This document shows positions 1-9,498 of a stretch of DNA of 64,000 nt, piece after piece. The notes under the pieces were generated by a model. That model did not search any database. It had not been told where the DNA came from and worked only from the letters and a program-made list of their open reading frames with translations. The position numbers and the translations under genes were made by a program. The stretch is taken from assembly GCA_964195425.1 (NCBI GenBank), contig CAXMOM010000039.1, positions 131,309 through 195,308 on the forward strand, in the 5' to 3' direction. The first letter of the stretch is position 1, and the number at the start of each line of letters is the position of its first letter. Source of the DNA: Glaciecola sp964195425. GTDB lineage: Bacteria > Pseudomonadota > Gammaproteobacteria > Enterobacterales > Alteromonadaceae.

Positions 1-884
1 TACCCGACGACTGCACTATTTTATTTAGTATTGAAGACAACAAGGCACTTATTAAGTCAGGACGTGCTAAATATTCGTTGTCGACACTAAGCGCCGACGA
101 TTATCCAAACTTGGAAGATTGGGAAGGCGATAGTGAGTTTGAGATATCACAAGAGAATTTGAAGCAACTTATTGAATCTGTGCAGTTTTCTATGGCTCAG
201 CAGGATGTCCGTTACTACTTAAACGGTATGAGCTTAGAAACATCAGAGCATTTAATTAGATCGGTCGCTACCGACGGACATCGTTTGGCTATGTCGGTCG
301 TAGAGTATACAGATGAAGTATTGCCGTCTAAGCAAGTTATCATACCGAGAAAAGGTGTAATGGAAATATCACGGTTGATCGATGATTCAGATACAAAGGT
401 CAAGGTACGCCTAGGTGCTAATCATATTAGTATGTTGAGTAACTCTTTCGTTTTTACTAGTAAATTAGTAGACGGTCGTTTTCCTGACTACAATCGTGTT
501 GTGCCAAAAGAAACTAATAAAGGTCTCATTGTCTATAGAGATATAATCAAAGGCGCTCTATCTAGAGCGATGATCTTAACGAATGAAAAATTCAAAGGCG
601 TGCGCTTAAGTTTAAGCCCTGGCGAATTGAAGATTACTGCAGATAATCCTGAGCAAGAACATGCGGAAGAAATCATTGATGTAGAGTATGAAGGTGATAA
701 TTTAGAAATCGGGTTTAACGTTGCATATTTAATTGATGTGTTAAATGCGGTAGAAACCGATATGGTTATCTTCAAATTGTTCGATTCGAATACGATGGCA
801 CTAATACACGGAATAAAGTTAGTCGATGGTTTGCCGGTTGATGAAGATTCGTCACAGTACGTCATTATGCCAATGAGAATATAG
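1..884 (+). CDS. dnaN: DNA polymerase III sliding clamp, beta subunit (5' partial)
   Basis: This is the beta clamp, a ring-shaped dimer that tethers DNA polymerase III and other partners to DNA. The reading frame is already open at base 3 and continues through the TTG at 78, so the gene starts outside the window. The visible part (about 293 residues) covers the middle and C-terminal clamp domains. It contains QFSMAQQDVRYYLNGM, TDGHRLA, FTSKLVDGRFPDY and the C-terminal VIMPMRI, all close to E. coli DnaN. recF follows after 51 bases and gyrB after that, the classical origin-proximal order, so dnaA and oriC are expected to the left. The identification is secure; only the N-terminal part is missing. 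Confidence 0.97.
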   Translation, partial: PDDCTILFSIEDNKALIKSGRAKYSLSTLSADDYPNLEDWEGDSEFEISQENLKQLIESVQFSMAQQDVRYYLNGMSLETSEHLIRSVATDGHRLAMSVVEYTDEVLPSKQVIIPRKGVMEISRLIDDSDTKVKVRLGANHISMLSNSFVFTSKLVDGRFPDYNRVVPKETNKGLIVYRDIIKGALSRAMILTNEKFKGVRLSLSPGELKITADNPEQEHAEEIIDVEYEGDNLEIGFNVAYLIDVLNAVETDMVIFKLFDSNTMALIHGIKLVDGLPVDEDSSQYVIMPMRI

Positions 885-935
885 TACTTAGTGTTTACTA
901 ATTCCACTTACACTAAATAGTGTCTTCGCATATTT

Positions 936-2030
936 ATGCATATAATTAAGGTGCGGCTGGAAAATTTCAGAAATTTTTCAGCCGTCGACTTCTCTCCTCA
1001 CAAAAATCTAAACGTTATTTACGGTGACAACGGCGCTGGTAAGTCTAGCTTGCTTGAAGCCATTCACGTTTTGGGTTTTGGAAGATCTTTTAGAACATCC
1101 AAGCCGGACTCATTCATTAGTGACAAACAGACATGTGCTGCTGGTTTTTGCGAGTTTGTAAATGAAGTTGAGTCATCAAAGCTAGGTTTCACCCGCTCAA
1201 AACAAGATGGTTACTTATTTAGTTTGGACGGTGAGAAGACAAAAAAGATAGCTGATATTGCACGCTTACTGCCGGTACAAATTTTCACTCCTCAAAGCAG
1301 CGACCTGATTTTAGGCCCTCCATTAGGTAGGCGACGTTATCTAGATTGGTTATTGTTTCACGTGGAACATCAATTTCAATCATTGAACGGTCGGTATACA
1401 AATTGCCTTAATCAAAGAAATGCACTTCTTAAGCAATTTGATTTTTCCCAGGCAGAAGAGTTCAAAAAGCAGGATGTATGGTTAAACCAGTTGGCAGAAC
1501 TCGGTGAATCTATAACAACCCTAAGAGAAACCTATATTTCTCGCTTAAATAGCGAAATAAGTAGCTTATATTCGAAATTTTCACCTGAGTTGAATGTAGT
1601 ATTAAGGTATACTAATGGTTGGGAAAGAAGTAATTCCCTGAAAGATTCAATTTCAAACAAAGTAGAAAGAGACCTTTTTAAAGGCGCAACATCTAGTGGT
1701 CCCCATAAAGCCGATTTGCAATTTATGATAGATAATAAAAATGCGGCTGAATTTATGTCCCGGGGACAACTCAGATTACTCGTATCTTTATTACTGTTAG
1801 CTGAGGTAAAGTTACTTAAAGAGCTGACAGGTAAACAGAGTGTATTTTTAGTTGACGATATTTCTGCTGAATTAGATGAAAAAACAAGAGAAAAATTTAT
1901 TACAACTGTGTTGGAGCAAGACACACAAGTATTCGTGACAGCAATTGAAAAACAACAAATGTCATTCGTACAAACTTATAACAACAAAAAAGTGTTCCAC
2001 GTGAAACAAAACCGCGTGATAGAGGAGTAA
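936..2030 (+). CDS. recF: DNA replication and repair protein RecF
   Basis: RecF is an SMC-like ATPase that loads RecA at gaps together with RecO and RecR. The 364-residue product has the family's usual length. Its Walker A motif GDNGAGKSS lies near residues 30-38. The ABC-type signature MSRGQLRLLVSLLLLAE and the Walker B motif VFLVDDISAELDE are in the C-terminal third. The ATG at 936 fits the RecF N-terminus (MHIIKVRLENFRNF). gyrB begins two bases after the stop, so the two are probably cotranscribed. The coding sequence also carries two parS-like 16-mers at 1354 and 1993, a second function for this DNA. Confidence 0.97.
   Translation: MHIIKVRLENFRNFSAVDFSPHKNLNVIYGDNGAGKSSLLEAIHVLGFGRSFRTSKPDSFISDKQTCAAGFCEFVNEVESSKLGFTRSKQDGYLFSLDGEKTKKIADIARLLPVQIFTPQSSDLILGPPLGRRRYLDWLLFHVEHQFQSLNGRYTNCLNQRNALLKQFDFSQAEEFKKQDVWLNQLAELGESITTLRETYISRLNSEISSLYSKFSPELNVVLRYTNGWERSNSLKDSISNKVERDLFKGATSSGPHKADLQFMIDNKNAAEFMSRGQLRLLVSLLLLAEVKLLKELTGKQSVFLVDDISAELDEKTREKFITTVLEQDTQVFVTAIEKQQMSFVQTYNNKKVFHVKQNRVIEE
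1354..1369 (-). promoter_or_regulatory. parS-like ParB binding site, copy 1 (inside recF)
   Basis: The + strand reads TGTTTCACGTGGAACA; its reverse complement is TGTTCCACGTGAAACA. That matches the widely conserved bacterial parS consensus TGTTnCACGTGAAACA at every defined position. parS sites nucleate ParB and are typically clustered near oriC, which fits this position next to dnaN. ParB binding is inferred from sequence only. Confidence 0.85.
1993..2008 (+). promoter_or_regulatory. parS-like ParB binding site, copy 2 (3' end of recF)
   Basis: The + strand reads TGTTCCACGTGAAACA, again a full match to the parS consensus. It is the same 16-mer as copy 1 on the opposite strand, 639 bases away. 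It lies 25 bases before the gyrB start codon, so a ParB complex here could also affect gyrB transcription; that last point is speculation. Confidence 0.87.
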
Positions 2031-2032
2031 AG

Positions 2033-4447
2033 ATGTCAGAACAAGACTATGATTCGTCCAGTATAAAAGTATTGAAAGGCTTAGATGCTGTAAGAAAAAG
2101 ACCTGGCATGTACATTGGTGATACCGATGACGGCACCGGTTTGCACCACATGGTTTTTGAAGTTGTCGATAACTCTATCGATGAAGCCTTAGCAGGACAC
2201 TGTAGCGAGATTTTCGTAAAGATACATTCAGACAACTCCGTTTCAGTAAGTGATGATGGTCGCGGTATTCCAACCGAGATACACGAAGAAGAGGGTATCT
2301 CGGCTGCTGAAGTTATTATGACAGTTTTGCATGCGGGCGGTAAGTTCGATGATAATTCTTATAAAGTATCCGGTGGTCTCCACGGTGTTGGTGTTTCAGT
2401 TGTAAATGCATTATCTAGAAAGTTAGAGCTCACAATATATAGACGTGGAGAGAGATTCGAGCAAGAATATAGTATGGGCGTACCCGTTGCACCACTTGGA
2501 CCTGTTGCTAAAACAGAAAAGAAGGGCACTAAAATACGCTTTTGGCCGAGTGAAGAAACGTTTACCAATGTTGAGTTTCACTTTGATATATTAGCAAAAC
2601 GTATTCGCGAACTTTCTTTCTTAAACTCAGGTGTGTCTATTACACTTGAAGACGAACGTGACGGACGTAAAGAGAAATTTCATTATGAAGGCGGTATAAG
2701 AGCCTTTGTTGAATATCTTAACACCAACAAAAATGTGGTTCACAGCAAAGCATTTTACTTTACTCATGATCGAGAAGACGGTGTAACAGTTGAAGTAGCA
2801 ATGCAGTGGAACGATGGTTTCCAAGAAAACGTATTTTGCTTCACTAACAATATCCCTCAACGCGATGGCGGTACTCACTTAGCTGGTTTTAGAGGTGCAC
2901 TTACACGAACGCTAAATACTTACATGGAAGTTGAAGGTTACAACAAGAAGAATAAAACAAGCGCAAGCGGAGATGATGCAAGAGAGGGATTAACTGCCGT
3001 TATATCAGTAAAAGTTCCTGACCCTAAATTCTCTTCGCAAACAAAAGACAAGCTTGTAAGCTCAGAAGTAAAAACTGCAGTAGAATCATCAATGAACGAA
3101 AAACTAGTAGAGTTCTTACAAGAAAACCCGGGTGATGCAAAAACAATTGTTGGAAAAATTATCGATGCAGCACGGGCCAGAGAAGCCGCCCGTAAAGCAC
3201 GCGATATGACGCGTAGAAAAGGAGCATTAGATTTAGCGGGCTTACCCGGCAAATTAGCCGATTGCCAGGAAAAAGATCCAGCGCTTTCAGAGCTATATAT
3301 TGTGGAAGGAGATTCTGCAGGCGGTTCAGCTAAGCAGGGTCGTAACAGAAAGAATCAAGCAATACTGCCGCTTAAAGGTAAAATCCTTAACGTTGAAAAA
3401 GCAAGATTCGATAAAATGCTATCTTCACAAGAAGTCGCAACTTTGATCACAGCCTTGGGCTGTGGAATAGGTCGCGATGAATATAATCCTGATAAATTAC
3501 GTTACCACAGCATCATTATTATGACAGATGCCGATGTGGATGGTTCGCACATTAGAACCTTGCTATTGACCTTCTTTTTCCGTCAAATGCCAGAAATGAT
3601 CGAGCGTGGGCACATATTTATAGCTCAACCACCGCTATATAAAATCAAAAAAGGTAAGCAAGAACAATACCTTAAGGACGATGACGCCCTAAATAAGCTG
3701 CTTACTACCATAGCAGTAACCGACGCTTCTTTATATGTGAGTAATGATGCTCCTCCTATTCAAGGGATTGCACTTGAAAATATGGTGACATTATACCAAA
3801 GCACCATGATTATGATTGCTAGAATGCATAGAAGAATGCCTGATTCGCTTCTTACACAGTTATTATATTCTAGTCCTTTGACTGGTGAGACCATGAACAA
3901 TAAAACTGCTCTCAATGAGATTGGCGGACAATTGGTAGCACAACTTGCAATTAGTGAAGGTGATTCTAGAAGTTTTCTACACTCTGTTGAGTTAACAGAA
4001 GATGGCGCTAACGATCTTGTGATTACCATGCGCCAGCACGGAATTGATTATGACTACCACATAAATAGCGACTTTGTAGCATCGCCAGAATACGATAAAA
4101 TTCGTACTTTGAACGAAACCATTAATAATCTAATGGAAGAAGGCGCTTACATTCAGCGTGGCGAAAAGACCCTTTCGGTAGCGGAGTTTAAAGAAGCACT
4201 TGAATGGTTAATGGCAGAAGCCAAACGCGGACAGTACATACAGCGTTATAAAGGATTAGGTGAAATGAACCCAATCCAACTCTGGGAAACGACTATGGAT
4301 CCTGATTATCGTCGTATGTTACAGGTGACGATTGAAGACGCCGTAAGTGCTGATCAGCTGTTCACATGTCTTATGGGTGACCATGTTGAGCCTCGTAGAG
4401 AATTTATAGAAACGAATGCGCTTAATGTTGAGAACTTGGATGTGTAA
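2033..4447 (+). CDS. gyrB: DNA gyrase subunit B
   Basis: GyrB is the ATPase and TOPRIM subunit of DNA gyrase, which introduces negative supercoils with GyrA. The 804-residue length is that of the long gammaproteobacterial form. The GHKL ATPase has the catalytic Glu43 in FEVVDNSIDEAL, DDGRGIP, and GGLHGVGVSVVNALS. The TOPRIM domain has EGDSAGGSAKQGR with Glu425 and the metal-binding DADVDGSH. The C-terminus ends in the conserved GLGEMNPIQLWETTMDP region. A GAGGAG ribosome binding site lies across the end of recF just before the ATG. A strong intrinsic terminator follows the stop. Confidence 0.98.
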   Translation: MSEQDYDSSSIKVLKGLDAVRKRPGMYIGDTDDGTGLHHMVFEVVDNSIDEALAGHCSEIFVKIHSDNSVSVSDDGRGIPTEIHEEEGISAAEVIMTVLHAGGKFDDNSYKVSGGLHGVGVSVVNALSRKLELTIYRRGERFEQEYSMGVPVAPLGPVAKTEKKGTKIRFWPSEETFTNVEFHFDILAKRIRELSFLNSGVSITLEDERDGRKEKFHYEGGIRAFVEYLNTNKNVVHSKAFYFTHDREDGVTVEVAMQWNDGFQENVFCFTNNIPQRDGGTHLAGFRGALTRTLNTYMEVEGYNKKNKTSASGDDAREGLTAVISVKVPDPKFSSQTKDKLVSSEVKTAVESSMNEKLVEFLQENPGDAKTIVGKIIDAARAREAARKARDMTRRKGALDLAGLPGKLADCQEKDPALSELYIVEGDSAGGSAKQGRNRKNQAILPLKGKILNVEKARFDKMLSSQEVATLITALGCGIGRDEYNPDKLRYHSIIIMTDADVDGSHIRTLLLTFFFRQMPEMIERGHIFIAQPPLYKIKKGKQEQYLKDDDALNKLLTTIAVTDASLYVSNDAPPIQGIALENMVTLYQSTMIMIARMHRRMPDSLLTQLLYSSPLTGETMNNKTALNEIGGQLVAQLAISEGDSRSFLHSVELTEDGANDLVITMRQHGIDYDYHINSDFVASPEYDKIRTLNETINNLMEEGAYIQRGEKTLSVAEFKEALEWLMAEAKRGQYIQRYKGLGEMNPIQLWETTMDPDYRRMLQVTIEDAVSADQLFTCLMGDHVEPRREFIETNALNVENLDV

Positions 4448-4504
4448 TTAACTTATGTGTTGAATCACAAAGATGTTGAAATATCATCTTTACACAACTC
4501 AATG

Positions 4505-4537
4505 AAAGGCGTTTCGAAGGAAACGCCTTTTTGCTTT
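4505..4537 (+). terminator. Rho-independent terminator after gyrB
   Basis: A perfect 11-bp stem (AAAGGCGTTTC with GAAACGCCTTT) encloses a GAAG tetraloop and runs into a T-rich tail (TTTTTGCTTTT). It ends the dnaN-recF-gyrB transcription unit. Confidence 0.9.
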
Positions 4538-4553
4538 TCAATGTTTATTGCCT

Positions 4554-5157
4554 TTAGTTAAATATTGGATAAAGCGACAACACCAACAAACCTAACATTA
4601 AATGATTGAATACCTTTAGCCGTCTTGGATTGTTCAAGAGTCGTTTGTTGTAGTGCCCACAGCAGCCCAGCAAGCAATGCATGGAAAATTAACAGCACCA
4701 ATAGTGAGGGCAACCAAGGCAACAAAGTAGAGTGTTTGGTCCGGTGCATAAACACTTATCGCTGTTAAAGACATTGTTCATGCTTTGGGATTGACCCACT
4801 GAAATAGCGCAGCCTGAAACAAGGTCATTGGCTTAGACTTTGCCTTTTTACCGTCTAAAGATGCATCCGATGTCTCTATTTTGGAGGCCAGATAAAGCAT
4901 GTAAACCACACTCAAAACCTTCAGTTAGTTGATAACTAATTGGGAAGGCTTCAAATATTTGAGTAATACCAATACCGTCATAACTAAAAAGCCTAACGAC
5001 ACACCGAACATATGTGGCAAGGTCAGTTTAAAGCCAAAATTTACACCCGATGTCATTAACATTAGGTTATTAGGGCCCGGGGTAACTGGTGATGCTAAGG
5101 AACAAAGAATTAAACCAGTGAGTGATATTACATCTATAGTTTGGATTTCCTTTTCAT
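4554..5157 (-). pseudogene. LysE/RhtB-family amino acid exporter, inactivated
   Basis: Read across three frames on the minus strand, this stretch reconstructs a whole LysE/RhtB exporter. The N-terminal part gives SPVTPGPNNLMLMTSGVNFG, followed by a LPHMFGVSLGFLVM helix, and then stops near 4930. The next frame gives LKVLSVVYMLYLASKIETSD and LFQAALFQWVNPKA, then a TGA. The last pieces give MSLTAISVYAP, a VALVALTIGAVNFP helix and a terminal LMLGLLVLSLYPI. There are at least three stops or frame changes and no long open frame, so it cannot make a full product. The limits are approximate at the 5' end. A different intact LysE-family gene lies at 62932-63552. Confidence 0.85.
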
Positions 5158-5420
5158 TAAAATGACTTACTAAGGCTTAATTGAATAAATAAAGGTAATT
5201 AGGCCCTCAATAAAAAGCAAAGATCTTATAACAGATATAGACAGTAAATTTCGTCTAATCATACTGATTAAGCATGTTGCATTAACTTCCGACAAGCGGT
5301 CGATTAAAGGTGCTACTTATTTTTCATCAGCAAGCTCGGTTTATGGTATATCATTCGATTAAGTAAACATTTCCAGCTGCAGTCTATAGCGGCATATAAT
5401 TCAAAAATACAGGAAAAATA

Positions 5421-7745
5421 ATGCTAAATATAAAGGCAATATCCCTTATGAAAATAATGACAATGTCGGTTCTTGTATCATTCATTGTTGCCTGCGCTGC
5501 ATCAAATAAACCTATGCAAAATAGCGCTGAAGCAGTCTATCTTACTAATGAAGCAATCTTTCAGAACTGGGAATACAATGCCAAGCGACCAGGTGCGATT
5601 CGATGGGATAAAGAAGGCTCAACGTTTACCGCTTTGGAAACAGCTAAAGGTTTTAAAAATGCCAAACTAGACAAAGACCAGTATGGCGACAATATCAAGG
5701 TGTATGAAGAAATTGTGCAGTATGATCCGGCCACCTTAGAGCGTACAATTTTAATTACTCTTAAACAACTTACCCCAAAAGGCGCAAGAAAAGCATTGCT
5801 TGTTGATGATTATCAGTGGTCTAAAGACAAAAATATGCTGTTAATCTATACAAATGCAAAGTACGTATGGCGCGATAAAACACGTGGTGAATATTGGCTG
5901 CTAAATCTTGACGATGGTGATTTGTGGAAATTAGGTGGTGGGGAGTCCGGCCTCAGTCAAATGATGTTTGGGAAGTTTTCACCAGATGGTTCACAATTTG
6001 CCTATGTATTAAATAATAATATATACACACAGGATTTGACCAGTCGCGATATCACAGCTTTAACCAGCGATGCCTCAGACTCAATTATCAATGGCCTTTT
6101 CGATTGGGCTTATGAAGAAGAATTTGCCATTCAGGATGGATTTCGTTGGAGCCCAGATAGCCAGCGAATTGCCTACTGGCAGTTTGACACCCATGCTGCC
6201 AAAGATTTTTTCATCATTAATAATACTGATACTCTTTATCCTGAAATTACGGCAATTCCCTATCCCAAGGTTGGCGAGGAGAACTCTGCCGCACGTATCG
6301 GTATTGTGTCTGTTGCCACAGCAAAAACGACTTGGATAACATTACCGGGTATAGCCAAAGATATGTATGTTCCACGAATGGATTGGGCTGATAGCTCTGA
6401 ACAAATTCTAATTCAACAAATGAATCGCAAACAAGATACCAATACGTTTTATTATGCAAATGCTATAACAGGTGATATTTCCAAAGTCTTTGCTGAAAAA
6501 GAAGAGACCTATATTGAATTATTTGAAGACCCCATTTGGCTTGAAAGCTCACAAGCTTTTCTATGGCAGAGTGAACGCGATGGCTGGAGACATATTTACC
6601 GGGTTTCCCGCGACGGAAAAACTCTCACTGACCTGACAACTGGTGATTTTGATGTCACGGAATTTATTTCTGTGGATGAAGTAAACAATTGGTTATATTT
6701 CATAGCCTCACCTGAAAACCCAAGTCAACGTTATCTTTATCGCACCTCGCTTGATGGCAGCGCTCAGATGGAACAGCTTACACCCACTGAATTTTCAGGC
6801 ACGAACAGTTATAAAACTTCATCCGACTCAAAATGGGCAATTCACACTTACTCAAGTTTTCTTAAACCGCCAGTATATAGCTTGATTTCATTACCCGATC
6901 ACAAGACTCGACGTGTTCTGGAAGACAACGACGAGCTGGTCACAAAAATTGGAAAGTTGGCACTAGGCGATCATGAATTCTATAGTGTTGACGCCCAAGA
7001 CGGCCTTCGACTGGATGGTTATCTAATAAGGCCACCAGAGTTTGACAACAATAAGCAATATCCGATTATTAATTTTGTATATGGTGAACCGGCTGGTCAA
7101 ATTGTTGTTGATAAGTGGCACTCTCGTAATATGTGGCATCTATTGATGACACAGAAGGGGTTTATTATTTCTTCCATAGATAATAGAGGTACACCATCTC
7201 CAAGAGGCAGAGATTGGCGACGATCTGTTTACGGTAATATTGGACCAATCGCAGCACGTGATCAGTCAGATGCATTGAAAGCCATTTGTAAGCGTTGGGA
7301 CTATATCGATTGCGAAAAAGTAGGCGTTTGGGGGCATTCTGGTGGTGGCTCAATGACACTCAATATGCTGTTTCGATATCCTGAACAATACCAGGTTGGT
7401 GTATCAAGAGCACCTGTCCCAGACCAACGCCTATATGATTCAATCTATCAAGAACGCTATTCAGGTTTGCTCTCTGACTTTGCGGACAATTACAAAAGTG
7501 CTTCACCCATAAGCCATGCGAAAAACCTTAAAGGCAAGTTGCTACTCGTTCATGGTACTGGTGACGACAATGTTCATTACCAAGGTACAGAAAGATTGAT
7601 AAATGAACTAATTAAACATAACCGTCAATTCGATTTTATGGCATACCCCAACCGACGACACGGGATTGTTGAAGGTGAAGGCACATCGCTTCACTTGGGA
7701 ACGATGCAAACTGATTACTTCCTTGAACATTTGATGCAAAAGTAA
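5421..7745 (+). CDS. S9 family prolyl oligopeptidase / dipeptidyl peptidase IV-like lipoprotein
   Basis: A serine peptidase of family S9 (DPP IV-like), expected to release dipeptides after proline from peptides. The 774-residue protein begins with a hydrophobic segment ending in the lipobox IVAC, so it is probably membrane-anchored outside the cytoplasm. The first 480 residues resemble the beta-propeller (DPPIV_N). The C-terminal alpha/beta hydrolase has nucleophile Ser640 in GHSGGG, the acid in HGTGDDNVHYQ (Asp715 or 716) and His747 in RRHGIVEG. A second ATG lies ten codons in, but AGGA eight bases before 5421 favours the start given. Neighbours suggest no operon; the downstream gene is on the other strand. 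Confidence 0.92.
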   Translation: MLNIKAISLMKIMTMSVLVSFIVACAASNKPMQNSAEAVYLTNEAIFQNWEYNAKRPGAIRWDKEGSTFTALETAKGFKNAKLDKDQYGDNIKVYEEIVQYDPATLERTILITLKQLTPKGARKALLVDDYQWSKDKNMLLIYTNAKYVWRDKTRGEYWLLNLDDGDLWKLGGGESGLSQMMFGKFSPDGSQFAYVLNNNIYTQDLTSRDITALTSDASDSIINGLFDWAYEEEFAIQDGFRWSPDSQRIAYWQFDTHAAKDFFIINNTDTLYPEITAIPYPKVGEENSAARIGIVSVATAKTTWITLPGIAKDMYVPRMDWADSSEQILIQQMNRKQDTNTFYYANAITGDISKVFAEKEETYIELFEDPIWLESSQAFLWQSERDGWRHIYRVSRDGKTLTDLTTGDFDVTEFISVDEVNNWLYFIASPENPSQRYLYRTSLDGSAQMEQLTPTEFSGTNSYKTSSDSKWAIHTYSSFLKPPVYSLISLPDHKTRRVLEDNDELVTKIGKLALGDHEFYSVDAQDGLRLDGYLIRPPEFDNNKQYPIINFVYGEPAGQIVVDKWHSRNMWHLLMTQKGFIISSIDNRGTPSPRGRDWRRSVYGNIGPIAARDQSDALKAICKRWDYIDCEKVGVWGHSGGGSMTLNMLFRYPEQYQVGVSRAPVPDQRLYDSIYQERYSGLLSDFADNYKSASPISHAKNLKGKLLLVHGTGDDNVHYQGTERLINELIKHNRQFDFMAYPNRRHGIVEGEGTSLHLGTMQTDYFLEHLMQK

Positions 7746-7754
7746 GCATTAAGA

Positions 7755-8144
7755 TCAATAGCTCTTTTTAGCTTTTTCTAAGGGTGGCATTAAATGCGCA
7801 GGGATAGGCCCACGACGACTAACCTCGAGCGGGCTGTAGTAAGCTTCAAGATAATCTAGAATTATCGCCTCATTTTTACCCAGTGGCCACAAGCCCTGGG
7901 ATTTTTGCATCCAGCGAATGGTGCCTAACCAATTTTCCCTAGTCATTCGATTTTGCGTAACCAACTTGGCCGAATGACAGGCTGAACAATGGCCAAGTAC
8001 CAATTCAAAGCCTGGGCTAAGCGCTAGGCCTGAAAGCGGATCGAAGGAAATTTTGTCTGTTGTCTTTGGAGTGGTGATTGCAAACACACTAAAACTCATC
8101 AGAACAATAAATGCAATTAAGATCCCTTTTTTTAAGTAAATCAC
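7755..8144 (-). CDS. c-type cytochrome subunit of a sulfite dehydrogenase (SorB-like)
   Basis: A small secreted cytochrome c with one haem site, CSACH, in LVLGHCSACHSAKLVTQNRM, followed by a TRENWLGTIRWMQK region typical of the cytochrome partner of sulfite dehydrogenases. It directly follows the molybdopterin subunit and probably takes electrons from it to the respiratory chain. The longest frame begins at 8180, overlapping the upstream gene by 35 bases. The GTG at 8144 is preferred because it sits one base after the upstream stop and starts a compact signal peptide (VIYLKKGILIAFIVLMSFSVFA). The pairing with sulfite is inferred from the neighbour. Confidence 0.82.
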   Translation of the reverse strand: MIYLKKGILIAFIVLMSFSVFAITTPKTTDKISFDPLSGLALSPGFELVLGHCSACHSAKLVTQNRMTRENWLGTIRWMQKSQGLWPLGKNEAIILDYLEAYYSPLEVSRRGPIPAHLMPPLEKAKKSY

Positions 8145-8145
8145 C

Positions 8146-9498
8146 TTACACCACCTGCGCCGCAATGCGGTGACACGCATTATTTAAGTAACCTTTAGGG
8201 TTCCAGCCGGGTATCACCATGGGCTGAATCAAACCTTCACTATCTGTCGCCCGGGCCCATACTTCATAATACCCTTTTTGTGGAAAGCTCACTTCACCTT
8301 GCCAATGTTGCCATGCATTGCGATTTACCGCCTTGCTTAAGCTCACTTGCTGCCAAGTTTGACCAAAGTCGATGGACACATGCATAGCGGAAATCGTTTT
8401 GTCACCGGCCCACGCATGGCCGTTGACCTTAAGCTTATCAACCAAAGGATGCAGCACGCCCGACTTAGGGAAAGTGGTTAATGACTTAACGGGCATCGCA
8501 TGTATGATACACATGTCCTCATTGGCGACTTTTGCGCCGGGTGCCACCGGCTTGCACGGAACACGATAAGCGGTGCCAGTCATTTTAGCTCCGTCATGCA
8601 CTTTATTGCGAATAACAATGCGTTCTAGCCACTTGCCTGATGTAGAAGCCGGCCAGCCGCCAAATACAAGTCGCAATGGATGACCGTTCATGGCCGGTAA
8701 ATCTTCGTCATTCATGGCCCATGCAATTAGTGATTCGTCTTCCAAGGCTTTAAGCATGGGAACACCGCGAGAAATTGGATCTTTACTACTATCTCCGCTT
8801 AAATGAGTATCTTTGCCATAATAGGCTATATAGACAGCATCGTCTTTGATGCCGACTTCCTTAAGTACATCGGCTAAACGTACCCCCGTCCATCTAGGGC
8901 AGCCCACAGCGCCTGTGGTCCATTGATTACCTGTCGCAGGTGGACTGAACTCTGAACGCCCGTTACCTCCGCATTCAAGAGTAAGTTGGTAACTGTAGTG
9001 TTTAAAGCGTTTCTTTAGCTCAGCCAAGGTGTAAATTTTCGTAGTTTTGGCTGATTCGCCGGCAATGGTTAAGGTCCAATCGTTAAGCAGTACTTGTTGC
9101 GGTGGAATACCATTGTTTCGCACAAACAAACGAGAAGCAGGTGTTATATTATCATTCAGCAAGTGCGCAGGAGTTTCTGCGTTAAGCGGTCGATCGTTTA
9201 AAATTACAAGCCCGGGATCTTTACCGGCAATGCTAAAGGGCTTGGATGTTTGCGCAAAGGCTGCAGGAATAAGACCGGCAGGCATTACGCCGGCAAACAC
9301 TATTTTACTTCCCAACAAGGTCGTCATACTGGCTAAACCACTTAAAAACCCGCGTCTTGTCTGAGGATTGGTTTTACGCTGGAAAACGACTTCATCGGCC
9401 TTGATAGGATCTTGCTGATATAAGGCATGAATGCCGCTGTGCTTTGCATTATCTGCGTCTGCATTGGGGGCGTTTTTCGATAACTTGGGAACTTTCAT
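8146..9498 (-). CDS. Molybdopterin-dependent sulfite oxidase/dehydrogenase catalytic subunit (SorA/SoxC-like)
   Basis: A sulfite oxidase-family enzyme that would oxidise sulfite to sulfate in the periplasm. The 450-residue product has a twin-arginine signal (TRRGFLSG, Arg48-Arg49) and a hydrophobic stretch to AAFAQ near residue 83, so it is probably exported folded by Tat. The molybdenum-ligand cysteine is Cys176 in LECGGNGRSEF. Two-domain architecture is visible: the Moco domain, with GHPLRLVFGGWPASTSGKW, then a C-terminal Ig-like dimerisation domain ending WNPKGYLNNACHRI. The cytochrome gene follows immediately. SorA versus SoxC cannot be settled here; the absence of other sox genes nearby favours the Sor type. 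Confidence 0.88.
   Translation of the reverse strand: MKVPKLSKNAPNADADNAKHSGIHALYQQDPIKADEVVFQRKTNPQTRRGFLSGLASMTTLLGSKIVFAGVMPAGLIPAAFAQTSKPFSIAGKDPGLVILNDRPLNAETPAHLLNDNITPASRLFVRNNGIPPQQVLLNDWTLTIAGESAKTTKIYTLAELKKRFKHYSYQLTLECGGNGRSEFSPPATGNQWTTGAVGCPRWTGVRLADVLKEVGIKDDAVYIAYYGKDTHLSGDSSKDPISRGVPMLKALEDESLIAWAMNDEDLPAMNGHPLRLVFGGWPASTSGKWLERIVIRNKVHDGAKMTGTAYRVPCKPVAPGAKVANEDMCIIHAMPVKSLTTFPKSGVLHPLVDKLKVNGHAWAGDKTISAMHVSIDFGQTWQQVSLSKAVNRNAWQHWQGEVSFPQKGYYEVWARATDSEGLIQPMVIPGWNPKGYLNNACHRIAAQVV

Noticed and set aside
4929..5165. A 78-codon + strand frame near gyrB.
   Set aside because: It is the antisense of the LysE-type pseudogene, whose minus-strand family motifs are clear.
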